This document shows, in pieces, positions 8,058 through 16,046 of a stretch of DNA of 58,528 nucleotides; position 1 is the first letter of the stretch; each line of letters begins with the position of its first letter. A program made the position numbers and the translations under genes. The notes under the pieces are model-generated. The model was not told where the DNA came from. It searched no databases and saw only the letters and a list, made by a program, of their open reading frames with translations. Origin of the DNA: DATFHX01 sp035247945 (GTDB lineage Bacteria; Patescibacteriota; Saccharimonadia; Saccharimonadales; Saccharimonadaceae); the NCBI GenBank assembly GCA_035247945.1, contig DATFHX010000025.1, positions 1-58,528 on the forward strand, written 5' to 3'.

Positions 8058-8177
8058 TAGTTCAACAAAAACACACATTTTGCAAGGAGGGTATGGTTAC
8101 TGCTACGGCGGTACTTTTCTTGCAGCCCCTGGAGAGGGAGTGGAGGGTAGAAATTAACAGTAGCATAGGGGATAAAG

Positions 8178-10577
8178 ATGAGCGACATTCATGTGGTACA
8201 AGCGGATGGAACGCGTGCACCATTTGACGCAGCCAAGGTCAAGATGGACCTACTCATGGCGAGCGATGGATTGCCAGATCAGATTAATAAGATTGCGCAG
8301 GTGACTGCAGAGCTGCAGCTGACGCTCTTTGATGGTATGAGCCAGGCGCAACTTGATGAGGCAGTGATTCACACTGCACTGCAGAACGTTAAAGACGACC
8401 CGGACTACGATACAATCGCGGCACGTCTTCTTCTAAAGTCTATCTACACCGATATTCTTGGAGCATATTCTAGTAGTGCGGAACTAAAGAAGTTGCATGC
8501 CGATACGTTCCCGCAGTACCTTATCGACGGAGTAAAAGAAGGGCTCCTCGATACTCGTATGTCGGCTGAAGTCTTTGATATTAAGAAACTTGCCGCTGCG
8601 CTTGACCCCGCTAAGGACGGACTCTCTAAATACCTCGGGGTTATTACGAACAAGAATCGTTATGCGCTTCGTAAGCAGAGCGGCGCTCCTATTGAGGTAC
8701 CGCAGTTCACGCACATGCGTATTGCTATGGGACTTAGCTTTAATGAGAAAGATCCTACCGCGGCAGCGATCGACTTTTATAAGCACATGAGTAACCTCGA
8801 CTATGTCCCTGGTGGGAGTACGCGCGTTAATGCCGGCGGATCATTCCCACAGCTTTCTAACTGCTTCCTTATTGAAGTACAGGATGACATGGAGTCTATT
8901 GCAAAGAGCATCCGCGATGTTATGTGGATCGCGAAGGGGACGGGTGGTATTGGTATTTCGCTCAACAAGCTCCGAGCAGCAGGAAGTCCAGTAAAAACAA
9001 CCAATACAGAATCGACCGGTCCGATTCCTTTCATGAAGATGATCGACACAGCCCTCTTTGCAGTCAGCCGTAAGGGTAAGAAGGCTGGGGCAGCAGCGCT
9101 TTACATGGAAAACTGGCACCTTAACTTTCCTCAGTTCCTCGACCTAAAGCAGAATTCCGGCGACCCGTATCTTCGTACTCGTCTTGCAAACACGGCCGTA
9201 TTTATTAGTGATGAATTCATGAAGCGAGTCCAGGACGACAAGGACTGGTACCTCTTCGATCCTGCAGAAGTATCTGATCTCCCAGAGCTATACGGCGAAG
9301 CGTTCAGTAAACGCTACCAAGAGTATATCGAGAGGGCAGAAGCGGGAAAGATGCGTGACTTCATGAAAATTGGAGCGCGCGAGCAGTTCCGTCAAATTCT
9401 GACCGTGCTTCAGGCGACAAGTCACCCATGGCTTACCTGGAAGGATACGATCAACGTTCGGGCTCTGAACAATAACACGAGTACTATTCACCTTTCGAAC
9501 CTCTGTACTGAGATTACGCTCCCGCAGGACCAGGACAATACAGCGGTCTGTAATCTTGTCAGTATTAATCTTTCTGCTCACCTGAATGATGATAAGACAT
9601 GGGACTGGGACCGCATGGCGGCAAGTACACGGAGTGCCATTCGCCAGCTTGATAATCTTGTCGATATTACGAATACGCCAATTCCAGAGGCAATGAACAG
9701 TAATACGCAGAACCGCGCACTTGGTCTCGGCCTTATGGGCTTTACGGATGTAATCGAAAAACTTGGGTATAGCTATGAGTCGGAAGAGGCCTATGATCTT
9801 ATTGACCAGCTGACTGAGTTTATTAGTTACAATGCGATCGACGAATCGGCAGATCTCGCCCAGGAACTCGGAAGCTACCCAACCTTTAAGGGGAGTGGCT
9901 GGAGCAAGGGAATCCTTCCAATCGACACAGTCGATGAGCTGGCTGAAGATCGTCACGTCGCCGTGGATGTAAACCGTACGAAGCGCCTTGATTGGGATAG
10001 CCTTCGTAAAAAGGTGAAGAAAGGGATGCGCAATGCCACACTTATGGCAATTGCGCCAACAGCAAATATTGCACACATCGCAGGTACCACACCTGGCCTT
10101 GATCCGCAATTTGCACAAATCTTTAGTCGAACAACACTTAGTGGCAAGTTCCTTGAAGTGAACAACAACCTTGTTCGGGACCTTAAAAAGCTAGGCATCT
10201 GGGAAAAGGTTAAGGATGAAGTGCTGCGTGACCAGGGTGACCTGACAAACATTGAAGCAATTCCGCAGCACATTAAGGATGTGTATAAGACGAGCTTCCA
10301 ATTGAGTCCGTACGCCTTCATTGAGGTGGCGGCACGTGCGCAGAAGTGGGTTGACCAAGCGATTTCACGCAACATGTATCTTGAGACACGTGATATTGAT
10401 AAATACGTCGATATCTACAGCACGGCATGGAAGAAGGGACTTAAAACGACTTATTACCTCCACGTCAAACCGCGTCACCAGGCTGAACAAAGTACCGTGA
10501 AGGTAAACAAAGCCGAGACGAAAACGGGTCCACGAAAAGCAGGATTCGGGTTCGCAAAAGCAAAGCAAGCTGCTTAA
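8178..10577 (+). CDS. nrdA: Class I ribonucleotide reductase, large (alpha) subunit lacking its C-terminal CxxC tail
   Basis: A 799-residue catalytic subunit that reduces ribonucleoside diphosphates. An ATP-cone-like segment fills the first 95 residues. Active-site cysteines are visible: Cys229 (LSNCFL) and Cys458 (VCNL) form the redox pair and Cys443 (NLCTEI) is the thiyl-radical residue. The radical-transfer Tyr pair is at about 759-760 (TTYYL). The chain then ends 39 residues later without the usual C-terminal Cys pair that shuttles electrons from thioredoxin; that pair is encoded by the next small gene. Start ATG follows GGGGATAAAG. Operon: nrdA, tail ORF, nrdB, mntH. Confidence 0.95.
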   Translation: MSDIHVVQADGTRAPFDAAKVKMDLLMASDGLPDQINKIAQVTAELQLTLFDGMSQAQLDEAVIHTALQNVKDDPDYDTIAARLLLKSIYTDILGAYSSSAELKKLHADTFPQYLIDGVKEGLLDTRMSAEVFDIKKLAAALDPAKDGLSKYLGVITNKNRYALRKQSGAPIEVPQFTHMRIAMGLSFNEKDPTAAAIDFYKHMSNLDYVPGGSTRVNAGGSFPQLSNCFLIEVQDDMESIAKSIRDVMWIAKGTGGIGISLNKLRAAGSPVKTTNTESTGPIPFMKMIDTALFAVSRKGKKAGAAALYMENWHLNFPQFLDLKQNSGDPYLRTRLANTAVFISDEFMKRVQDDKDWYLFDPAEVSDLPELYGEAFSKRYQEYIERAEAGKMRDFMKIGAREQFRQILTVLQATSHPWLTWKDTINVRALNNNTSTIHLSNLCTEITLPQDQDNTAVCNLVSINLSAHLNDDKTWDWDRMAASTRSAIRQLDNLVDITNTPIPEAMNSNTQNRALGLGLMGFTDVIEKLGYSYESEEAYDLIDQLTEFISYNAIDESADLAQELGSYPTFKGSGWSKGILPIDTVDELAEDRHVAVDVNRTKRLDWDSLRKKVKKGMRNATLMAIAPTANIAHIAGTTPGLDPQFAQIFSRTTLSGKFLEVNNNLVRDLKKLGIWEKVKDEVLRDQGDLTNIEAIPQHIKDVYKTSFQLSPYAFIEVAARAQKWVDQAISRNMYLETRDIDKYVDIYSTAWKKGLKTTYYLHVKPRHQAEQSTVKVNKAETKTGPRKAGFGFAKAKQAA

Positions 10578-10604
10578 AAAATAACGTAAAAGGGGAATAC
10601 GACA

Positions 10605-10784
10605 ATGGGCATGAATGCAAACACAATTATCAACGACGACATGACACTTGAAGAGAAGCTTGCTGCTATTGATCAGGCGATGGCGAATGCACAGGCACAG
10701 GCGCAAGAGGAAGCAGCGGCGAATGGAAGCTTTGCTGCGCCGATTGATCCAGCTGATCTTACAATGTGCGAAGGATGCCAGTAG
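10605..10784 (+). CDS. Stand-alone NrdA redox-tail peptide (CxxC)
   Basis: A 59-codon gene between nrdA and nrdB, in the same frame as nrdA but after two in-frame stop codons (10575 and 10587). It has its own Shine-Dalgarno (AGGGGA, 10591-10596) eight bases before the ATG. The peptide has a charged, Ala/Gln-rich helical segment followed by APIDPADLT and ends in MCEGCQ. Class I NrdA proteins commonly end in such a CxxC tail after a flexible linker, and NrdA here lacks one. I infer that the redox tail has become a separate protein acting in trans. Its stop overlaps the chosen nrdB start (TAGTG). Confidence 0.75.
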   Translation: MGMNANTIINDDMTLEEKLAAIDQAMANAQAQAQEEAAANGSFAAPIDPADLTMCEGCQ

Positions 10785-11776
10785 TGGCAGGGATCTTAGG
10801 CACGGGAATTCAGGACGGACTACTTCTAAAGCCTGTCCACTACCAATGGGCAATGGATCTCTACGACCAAGCGGTCGCAAATACGTGGTTCCCAAATGAG
10901 ATTCAACTCGGTCAGGACCTCTCTGACTGGAAGAAAATGAGCGAAGAAGAGCGCCGTGCGCTTGAGTTCCTCATGAGTTACTTCAACCCGAACGAACTTC
11001 TCGTTAACAAGGCGCTTGCATTCGGTGTGTATCCGTACGTGAATGCCGCAGAATGCCATCTCTATCTCGCAAAGCAAATGTGGGAAGAGGCGAATCACTG
11101 CATGTCGTTTGAGTACGTTCTTGAAACCTTCCCAATTAATAGAGATAAGGCGTACGCTGCACATGTCGAAACACCATCGATGGCGCGAAAAGAGGAATTC
11201 GAGACTAAGTTCATTAAGCGTATGACAGAAGATACGCTTGATATTACGACCACTGAGGGTAAGAAGGACTTTATCCGTAACCTGATTGCGTATAACATTA
11301 TCCTCGAAGGTATCTGGTTCTACAGTGGGTTCATGGTAGCGCTTTCGTTCCGTCAGCGTAACCTGCTCCGTAATTTCGGAAGTCTCATCGACTGGGTGGT
11401 ACGTGACGAGAGTCTTCACCTTAAGTTTGGTATCAACTTGATTCTCACTGTTCTTGAAGAGAATGAGGATTTACAGACAGAGGAATTTGCGAACGAGATT
11501 AAGCAGATGATTCTTGATGCGGTTGAGATGGAAGAAGCGTACAACCGCGACCTCCTTCCAAATGGGATCCTCGGACTTAACAGTGACTATATTAACCAGT
11601 ATGTGAAATATCTTGCAGATCGTCGTCTTGAAGAGCTTGGCTTTGACGCACACTACAACGTCGCGAACCCAGCAAAATGGATGGCTGCTGCAAATGACAC
11701 ACTCGAGCTTGTAAACTTCTTTGAGAGTACAAATACGAGTTACGAAGTGAACGCTGGTAAGACGCAAGATAAATAG
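10784..11776 (+). CDS. nrdB: Class I ribonucleotide reductase, small (beta) subunit, class Ic-like
   Basis: The radical-generating R2 subunit, 330 residues from GTG 10784. That GTG overlaps the tail gene's TAG and has GAAGGA nine bases upstream; ATG 10775 is an alternative without a site. Metal ligands fit the R2 pattern: Glu71 (NPNE), Glu102 and His105 (EEANH), a Glu in ILEGIW, and Glu/His in RDESLHL. The position of the tyrosyl radical, four residues after the first His, is Phe109. The Chlamydia trachomatis class Ic R2, which uses a Mn(IV)/Fe(III) cofactor instead of a Tyr radical, has Phe at the same place. The downstream Mn transporter fits this reading. Confidence 0.93.
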   Translation: MAGILGTGIQDGLLLKPVHYQWAMDLYDQAVANTWFPNEIQLGQDLSDWKKMSEEERRALEFLMSYFNPNELLVNKALAFGVYPYVNAAECHLYLAKQMWEEANHCMSFEYVLETFPINRDKAYAAHVETPSMARKEEFETKFIKRMTEDTLDITTTEGKKDFIRNLIAYNIILEGIWFYSGFMVALSFRQRNLLRNFGSLIDWVVRDESLHLKFGINLILTVLEENEDLQTEEFANEIKQMILDAVEMEEAYNRDLLPNGILGLNSDYINQYVKYLADRRLEELGFDAHYNVANPAKWMAAANDTLELVNFFESTNTSYEVNAGKTQDK

Positions 11777-11807
11777 AACCTAAAAAAGAGAGGCGAGGGG
11801 TAATACA

Positions 11808-13106
11808 GTGAGTGCTCTGAAGAGCTTAAGTGAGGTGCATCGGTCTATTGCGATACCGAAAAACGCGTCATTTTTCCGCAAGCTCCTCGCCTTTACAGGC
11901 CCTGGGTATCTGGTTGCAGTGGGGTACATGGACCCAGGAAACTGGGCCACTGATCTTGCAGGCGGCTCGGCCTTTGGGTACACACTTCTTTCGGTCATTC
12001 TTTTATCAAGCATTTTTGCAATGTTCCTGCAGCACCTTACAGTGAAGCTTGGAGTCGTGACGGGCTTTGATCTTGCGCAGCTTTGTCGGCAGGTATTTCC
12101 TGTGTGGGTTAACCGTATCCTCTGGTTGATGGCAGAACTTATGATTATTGCCTGTGATCTCGCCGAGGTGATAGGGACGGCGATCGCGCTTGAATTACTA
12201 TTTCATATTCCTATCGCCATAGGGGTTGTCCTGACGGCACTTGATGTACTGCTCCTTCTTTTCCTGCAAAAGAAAGGCTTTCGATACCTCGAAGCGTTGG
12301 TTATTGCACTTATTGCCATCGTCATTGCCTGCTTTGGTCTTGAGCTTATATTCTCGCGACCTGAATTTGCACCACTCATGGCTGGATTCCTGCCTGCAAC
12401 TGAGCTTTTTACAAATCAAGAGATGCTGCTTATCGCAATAGGTATCTTAGGGGCGACCGTTATGCCGCATAACTTATATCTGCACTCATCTGTTGTTCAG
12501 ACACGGGCGCATGATGAAACGGACGAGGGAAAGAAAGAGGCGATCAAGTTTGCAACGCTCGATTCGTCGATTGCCCTGACGCTGGCTTTCTTTGTGAATG
12601 CTTCAATCCTTATTCTCGCTTCAGCGACATTCTTCTCAACCGGACATACTGAAGTGGCCGAGATTGATCAAGCCTACCAGCTTCTGGCGCCACTTCTCGG
12701 TGTGGGGCTTGCAAGTACGCTCTTTGCCGTGGCACTACTCGCCTCGGGTCAGAATTCGACGGTAACAGCAACCCTTGCAGGACAGGTGATCTTAGAGGGG
12801 TTTATGAATATAAAAATGAAGCCGTGGGTGAGACGACTGATGACACGGTCAATGGCAATTATTCCTGCGGTATTTGTCGCTATCCTTTTTGGAGGCTCTG
12901 GCTTGTCACACCTTCTTATTGTCAGTCAGGTGGTCCTGAGCCTGCAACTTCCTTTTGCAGTACTGCCGCTTGTTTATTTCACGAGTAGTAAAAAGCATAT
13001 GGGTGTTCATACGAATCGTCCATGGCTCAAGGGTGTGGTCTATGGCATTGCGGGCGTTATAACAGCCCTCAATGGCTGGCTCATTGTCGGAGTACTTGCT
13101 GGATAA
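11808..13106 (+). CDS. mntH: Nramp-family Mn2+/divalent metal transporter
   Basis: A 432-residue integral membrane protein with about eleven hydrophobic segments. Nramp signatures are present: DPGNWATD in the first helix and MPHNLYLHS in the sixth, which form the metal site. It imports Mn2+ (and possibly Fe2+) with protons. GTG 11808 follows GAGGCGAGGGG. It is 31 bases downstream of nrdB and probably in the same operon, coupling metal import to a reductase that appears to need manganese. Confidence 0.93.
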   Translation: MSALKSLSEVHRSIAIPKNASFFRKLLAFTGPGYLVAVGYMDPGNWATDLAGGSAFGYTLLSVILLSSIFAMFLQHLTVKLGVVTGFDLAQLCRQVFPVWVNRILWLMAELMIIACDLAEVIGTAIALELLFHIPIAIGVVLTALDVLLLLFLQKKGFRYLEALVIALIAIVIACFGLELIFSRPEFAPLMAGFLPATELFTNQEMLLIAIGILGATVMPHNLYLHSSVVQTRAHDETDEGKKEAIKFATLDSSIALTLAFFVNASILILASATFFSTGHTEVAEIDQAYQLLAPLLGVGLASTLFAVALLASGQNSTVTATLAGQVILEGFMNIKMKPWVRRLMTRSMAIIPAVFVAILFGGSGLSHLLIVSQVVLSLQLPFAVLPLVYFTSSKKHMGVHTNRPWLKGVVYGIAGVITALNGWLIVGVLAG

Positions 13107-13113
13107 AGGGAAG

Positions 13114-13136
13114 GCCCCGCACCATAGGTGCGGGGC
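13114..13136. terminator. Hairpin between convergent mntH and cassette
   Basis: GCCCCGCACC (13114-13123) pairs with GGTGCGGGGC (13127-13136). It can close both converging transcripts. Confidence 0.75.
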
Positions 13137-13151
13137 GACGGACATGAGGGC

Positions 13152-13730
13152 TTACTTCACGTAGCAGGTGGCGAGCGAGGAGCGGAACTCCTTCGTGCCG
13201 CTCGGCGTCGTGACGTCGGCGTGCAGCGTGGCCACTCCCGACTTGATGTCGGGGCGAACGATGGTCGTCTCGTAGTTGATCGCCTGGGTCAGCGTCTCGC
13301 CGGTGGCCGGAGCGCACCAGAAGTCCTTCCAGGGACCGACGCCGCCGGGGTACGAGATGGTGTGGAGCTTGAAGACCCCGGAGCCGAGGTCGTTGAGTTC
13401 GACCTGCGTGCCGTCCTTGGACCTCCACAGTTGGGTGCTGACCAGTACCTTCTCGCTCATGTGCGTTTCGACCGGGCTGGACGCGAAGCCGTGTCGGTCC
13501 AGGTCGTCCTGCAGGTCGATCGGGATGGTCGCGGCGACGTGACGCGTCGGCTGGACAGGGAGCGTGATGTTCTGGTCCTTCCAGGGCGCGTCGGGCATCG
13601 GCAGGACGAGATATGCCCCGAAGCCGAGGCCGAGCGTGATCAGTCCGAACGCGATGGCGATACGCCGAGCAGAGCTCTTGAGCTTGGACACGGTCTTGCC
13701 TCTCATGTACGGCGGGAGCGACTCTCCCAC
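13152..13730 (-). CDS. Membrane-anchored hypothetical protein, GC-rich cassette
   Basis: A 192-residue protein I do not recognise. A basic N-terminus leads into a single hydrophobic helix (about residues 25-44), and the rest (about 148 residues) is probably outside the membrane. Two Cys residues, one in the middle (FWCAP) and one near the end (ATCYVK), could form a disulphide. Promoter TTGACA (13762-13767), 17 bases, TATTTT (13739-13744) on the minus strand places transcription almost at GTG 13730; ATG 13706 is an alternative start. Third positions are strongly G/C, unlike the flanking mntH and pyrG. Confidence 0.7.
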   Translation of the reverse strand: MGESLPPYMRGKTVSKLKSSARRIAIAFGLITLGLGFGAYLVLPMPDAPWKDQNITLPVQPTRHVAATIPIDLQDDLDRHGFASSPVETHMSEKVLVSTQLWRSKDGTQVELNDLGSGVFKLHTISYPGGVGPWKDFWCAPATGETLTQAINYETTIVRPDIKSGVATLHADVTTPSGTKEFRSSLATCYVK

Positions 13731-13832
13731 ATTTCTTTAAAATAACATAATTATAGACTAATGTCAATGAGCCTATCCACTTCAACTGATGTAATAAACG
13801 CGTCGCATGTAGCGTTAATAAGCGGTTAATTG

Positions 13833-13863
13833 CTATACTATACTTCCATGGAGGTGCTGTATC
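13833..13863 (+). promoter_or_regulatory. pyrG promoter and Shine-Dalgarno
   Basis: Overlapping TATACT-type -10 elements (TGCTATACTATACTT) precede GGAGG and ATG 13864, giving a short leader with a ribosome site. Confidence 0.6.
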
Positions 13864-15444
13864 ATGGCTGAAAAACAGAAATATATCTTTGTAACAGGAG
13901 GTGTCCTATCTGGGGTAGGTAAGGGCATCACGGCTGCAAGCATCGGAGCGGTGCTGCAGCGCAGCGGCGTGAGTGTGTCTATTCAAAAATGTGACCCGTA
14001 TCTCAATGTGGATGCGGGTCTTTTAAATCCTGCGGAACACGGTGAGTGTTTTGTGACAAAGGACGGAGCTGAGACGGATCTCGATCTTGGACACTACGAA
14101 CGCTTCTTGGATGTTGAACTCACTCAGGATAATGCGACTCTCTCAGGAAAACTCCTTCAAGAACTTATTGCCGATGAGCGTGCTGGGAAGTTTGGTGGTA
14201 AGACGGTGCAACTTGTGCCACACCTTACACAGGCAATTCAGCGCGCTATTATGCGCGCTGCGGGTGAGAGTGACATTCACATCGTTGAGATTGGTGGGAC
14301 TGTAGGCGATTATGAAGGGCTGAGCTTCGTAGAGGCGATCCGTGAATTTGCCCAGATGGTCGGACGTGAACGGTGTTTATTCGTACATGTCGTGTATGTG
14401 CCGTTTCTGGGTACGAGTAAAGAGTTTAAGACAAAACCAGCACAGAACGCCCTTAATGACCTTAGGGGCTTTGGTATCGTGCCGGATGCTGTCGTCGTGC
14501 GCACGGATGAACCGGCGCCCGTATCAATTATTGATAAGATTAGCCTCTTTAGTGGGGTGGCCTCAAAGAATGTTCTACTGATGCCAAATGCAGATACAGT
14601 CTACAGGGTTCCACTTACAATCGCTGAGAGTGGGTTGGACGCGCTCCTTAGCTCTTTTGCGGCTGTGCCACATGCTCCCGATTTTTCGGATTGGAAACGT
14701 ATTGTTGAGAATCAGGTAAAAGAACCAGTTCAGAAAGTGCGTGTTGGCCTCGTTGCAAAATACATGGATAATGAGGATACTTACTTGTCGGTCCTTGAAG
14801 CACTGAAGGCAGCTGCTTGGGGTGAGGGTATCGGGGTAGATATTGCATGGATAAATGCGGAGACAGCAAAGGATGACGACTTTGCCTCTGTGGACGCACT
14901 TCTTGTGCCTGGAGGCTTTGGTAAACGTGGGGTAGATGGAAAGATCGCTGCGGCGTGGTATGCGCTCGAACACGATGTTCCCTATCTAGGGATCTGTCTG
15001 GGGCTGCAGGTGGCTGCAATTGCGGCAGCACGAAAGGGTGGCCTCTTGCATGCAAGTAGTAGCGAGTTTGGTGATACGAATGAAGATGTTGTCTATATTA
15101 TGGACGGCCAGGAGGGGAAGGAGTCTACGGGCGGTACGCTCCGATTGGGTGACTACCCGGCTCGACTTAAAAAAGGATCGCTTGCAGAGAAACTTTATGG
15201 TGCTGAGCAAATTACCGAGCGTCACCGTCACCGCTATGAAGTGAACCAAAAATTTATACGTGAAATAGAAGAAGGGGGCCTGTCTGTATCGGGAACCTCT
15301 CCAGATGGGAAACTGGTTGAATTTGTCGAAGCTCCAGCGAACACCTATTTTATTGCGACGCAGGCTCATCCTGAGTTTCGAAGTCGGCCAACAAGACCAC
15401 ACCCCCTCTTTGTGGGGCTTATTCAAGCCGTGATCGAAACGTAA
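13864..15444 (+). CDS. pyrG: CTP synthase
   Basis: A 526-residue enzyme that aminates UTP to CTP with glutamine and ATP. The N-terminal synthetase domain shows FVTGGVLSGVGKG, the CDPYLNVDAG loop and DGAETDLDLGHYERF. The C-terminal class I amidotransferase domain shows GGFGKRG, the nucleophile Cys in LGICLGLQ, and the catalytic HPEF near the end. Length is near the usual 530-545. It stands alone between two GC-rich cassettes. Confidence 0.97.
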   Translation: MAEKQKYIFVTGGVLSGVGKGITAASIGAVLQRSGVSVSIQKCDPYLNVDAGLLNPAEHGECFVTKDGAETDLDLGHYERFLDVELTQDNATLSGKLLQELIADERAGKFGGKTVQLVPHLTQAIQRAIMRAAGESDIHIVEIGGTVGDYEGLSFVEAIREFAQMVGRERCLFVHVVYVPFLGTSKEFKTKPAQNALNDLRGFGIVPDAVVVRTDEPAPVSIIDKISLFSGVASKNVLLMPNADTVYRVPLTIAESGLDALLSSFAAVPHAPDFSDWKRIVENQVKEPVQKVRVGLVAKYMDNEDTYLSVLEALKAAAWGEGIGVDIAWINAETAKDDDFASVDALLVPGGFGKRGVDGKIAAAWYALEHDVPYLGICLGLQVAAIAAARKGGLLHASSSEFGDTNEDVVYIMDGQEGKESTGGTLRLGDYPARLKKGSLAEKLYGAEQITERHRHRYEVNQKFIREIEEGGLSVSGTSPDGKLVEFVEAPANTYFIATQAHPEFRSRPTRPHPLFVGLIQAVIET

Positions 15445-15494
15445 TAGATGTGTTATACTAGGCAAGCAAATTCCTTAGTGGACGGAGTGGAATC

Positions 15495-15737
15495 GTGGAT
15501 ACGCGAACCCCTACGGCGAACGGTACCTGGAAACGACTCGGCGTGCGACTCTCGTACGACGAAGCACTGCGACTTGCGAAGGGGAGGCTGATCGCGGTGA
15601 TCGTCGCCAAGTACTCGGGGGCACCTGATAAGGTGTGGGTGATTCCGGAGACGGAAACCGAGTACAACGAGGCGATGGCGAAGGGCTACGAGGTGTACTC
15701 AGTGAAGCCGGGTGTCCATCGACCGCGTAGGAAGTAG
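15495..15737 (+). CDS. Small hypothetical protein, GC-rich cassette
   Basis: An 80-residue basic protein I do not recognise, ending in HRPRRK. GTG 15495 follows GGAG at eight bases, and a TATACT -10 is at 15454-15459. The unit is closed by a strong hairpin at 15791-15812. Codons are G/C-rich in third position. It could be a small nucleic-acid-binding protein, but nothing proves this. Confidence 0.6.
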   Translation: MDTRTPTANGTWKRLGVRLSYDEALRLAKGRLIAVIVAKYSGAPDKVWVIPETETEYNEAMAKGYEVYSVKPGVHRPRRK

Positions 15738-15790
15738 GCGCGGCAGCTCGACGGGCCTACGGCGAATAGGAGAAGTGTGGGTAATGCGTT

Positions 15791-15812
15791 CCCCCTGGCT
15801 TAGGCCAGGGGG
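15791..15812 (+). terminator. Hairpin terminator
   Basis: CCCCCTGGC (15791-15799), loop TTAG, GCCAGGGGG (15804-15812), followed within a few bases by a T-rich stretch. Confidence 0.8.
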
Positions 15813-15876
15813 ATATTGACTTTTTATAATGCTTATGATAAAGTAACGAAGTTATTAAATTGGTAAAAACAAAAAA

Positions 15877-16011
15877 ATGAGTGAAGAACAAACTACACAA
15901 TCAAATGCTGATACTCTTGATGACACGGATGTCATTCGAGTATTACTTCATAATGTCCGTGGCCTCAGTGTCGTGTCGTCGGCCCCTCTTATAGAACCGG
16001 AAGAAGAATAG
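15877..16011 (+). CDS. Short acidic ORF, 44 codons
   Basis: A possible 44-residue acidic peptide with a Thr/Asp-rich N-terminus, a central VIRVLLHNVRGLSVV stretch and a Glu-rich end. A promoter TTGACT (15816-15821), 17 bases, TAAAGT precedes it. No Shine-Dalgarno is visible before the ATG, only an A-rich tract. It ends 35 bases before argS, which has its own promoter. Function unknown; it could also be a leader. Confidence 0.45.
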   Translation: MSEEQTTQSNADTLDDTDVIRVLLHNVRGLSVVSSAPLIEPEEE

Positions 16012-16031
16012 GTTATTGTATCCGCCTCTGT

Positions 16032-16046
16032 TATAATAGATGCGAA
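16032..16046 (+). promoter_or_regulatory. argS -10 element
   Basis: TATAAT at 16032-16037 lies nine bases before ATG 16047, so the transcript would have almost no 5' leader. Confidence 0.55.

Noticed and set aside
7966..8157. 63-codon plus-strand ORF upstream of nrdA
   Set aside because: It spans the nrd promoter and palindrome, has no Shine-Dalgarno and a composition unlike a protein; treated as chance.
13128..13745. 205-codon plus-strand ORF opposite the membrane protein
   Set aside because: Low-complexity, Arg/Gly-rich shadow; the minus strand has promoter, membrane helix and downstream hairpin.
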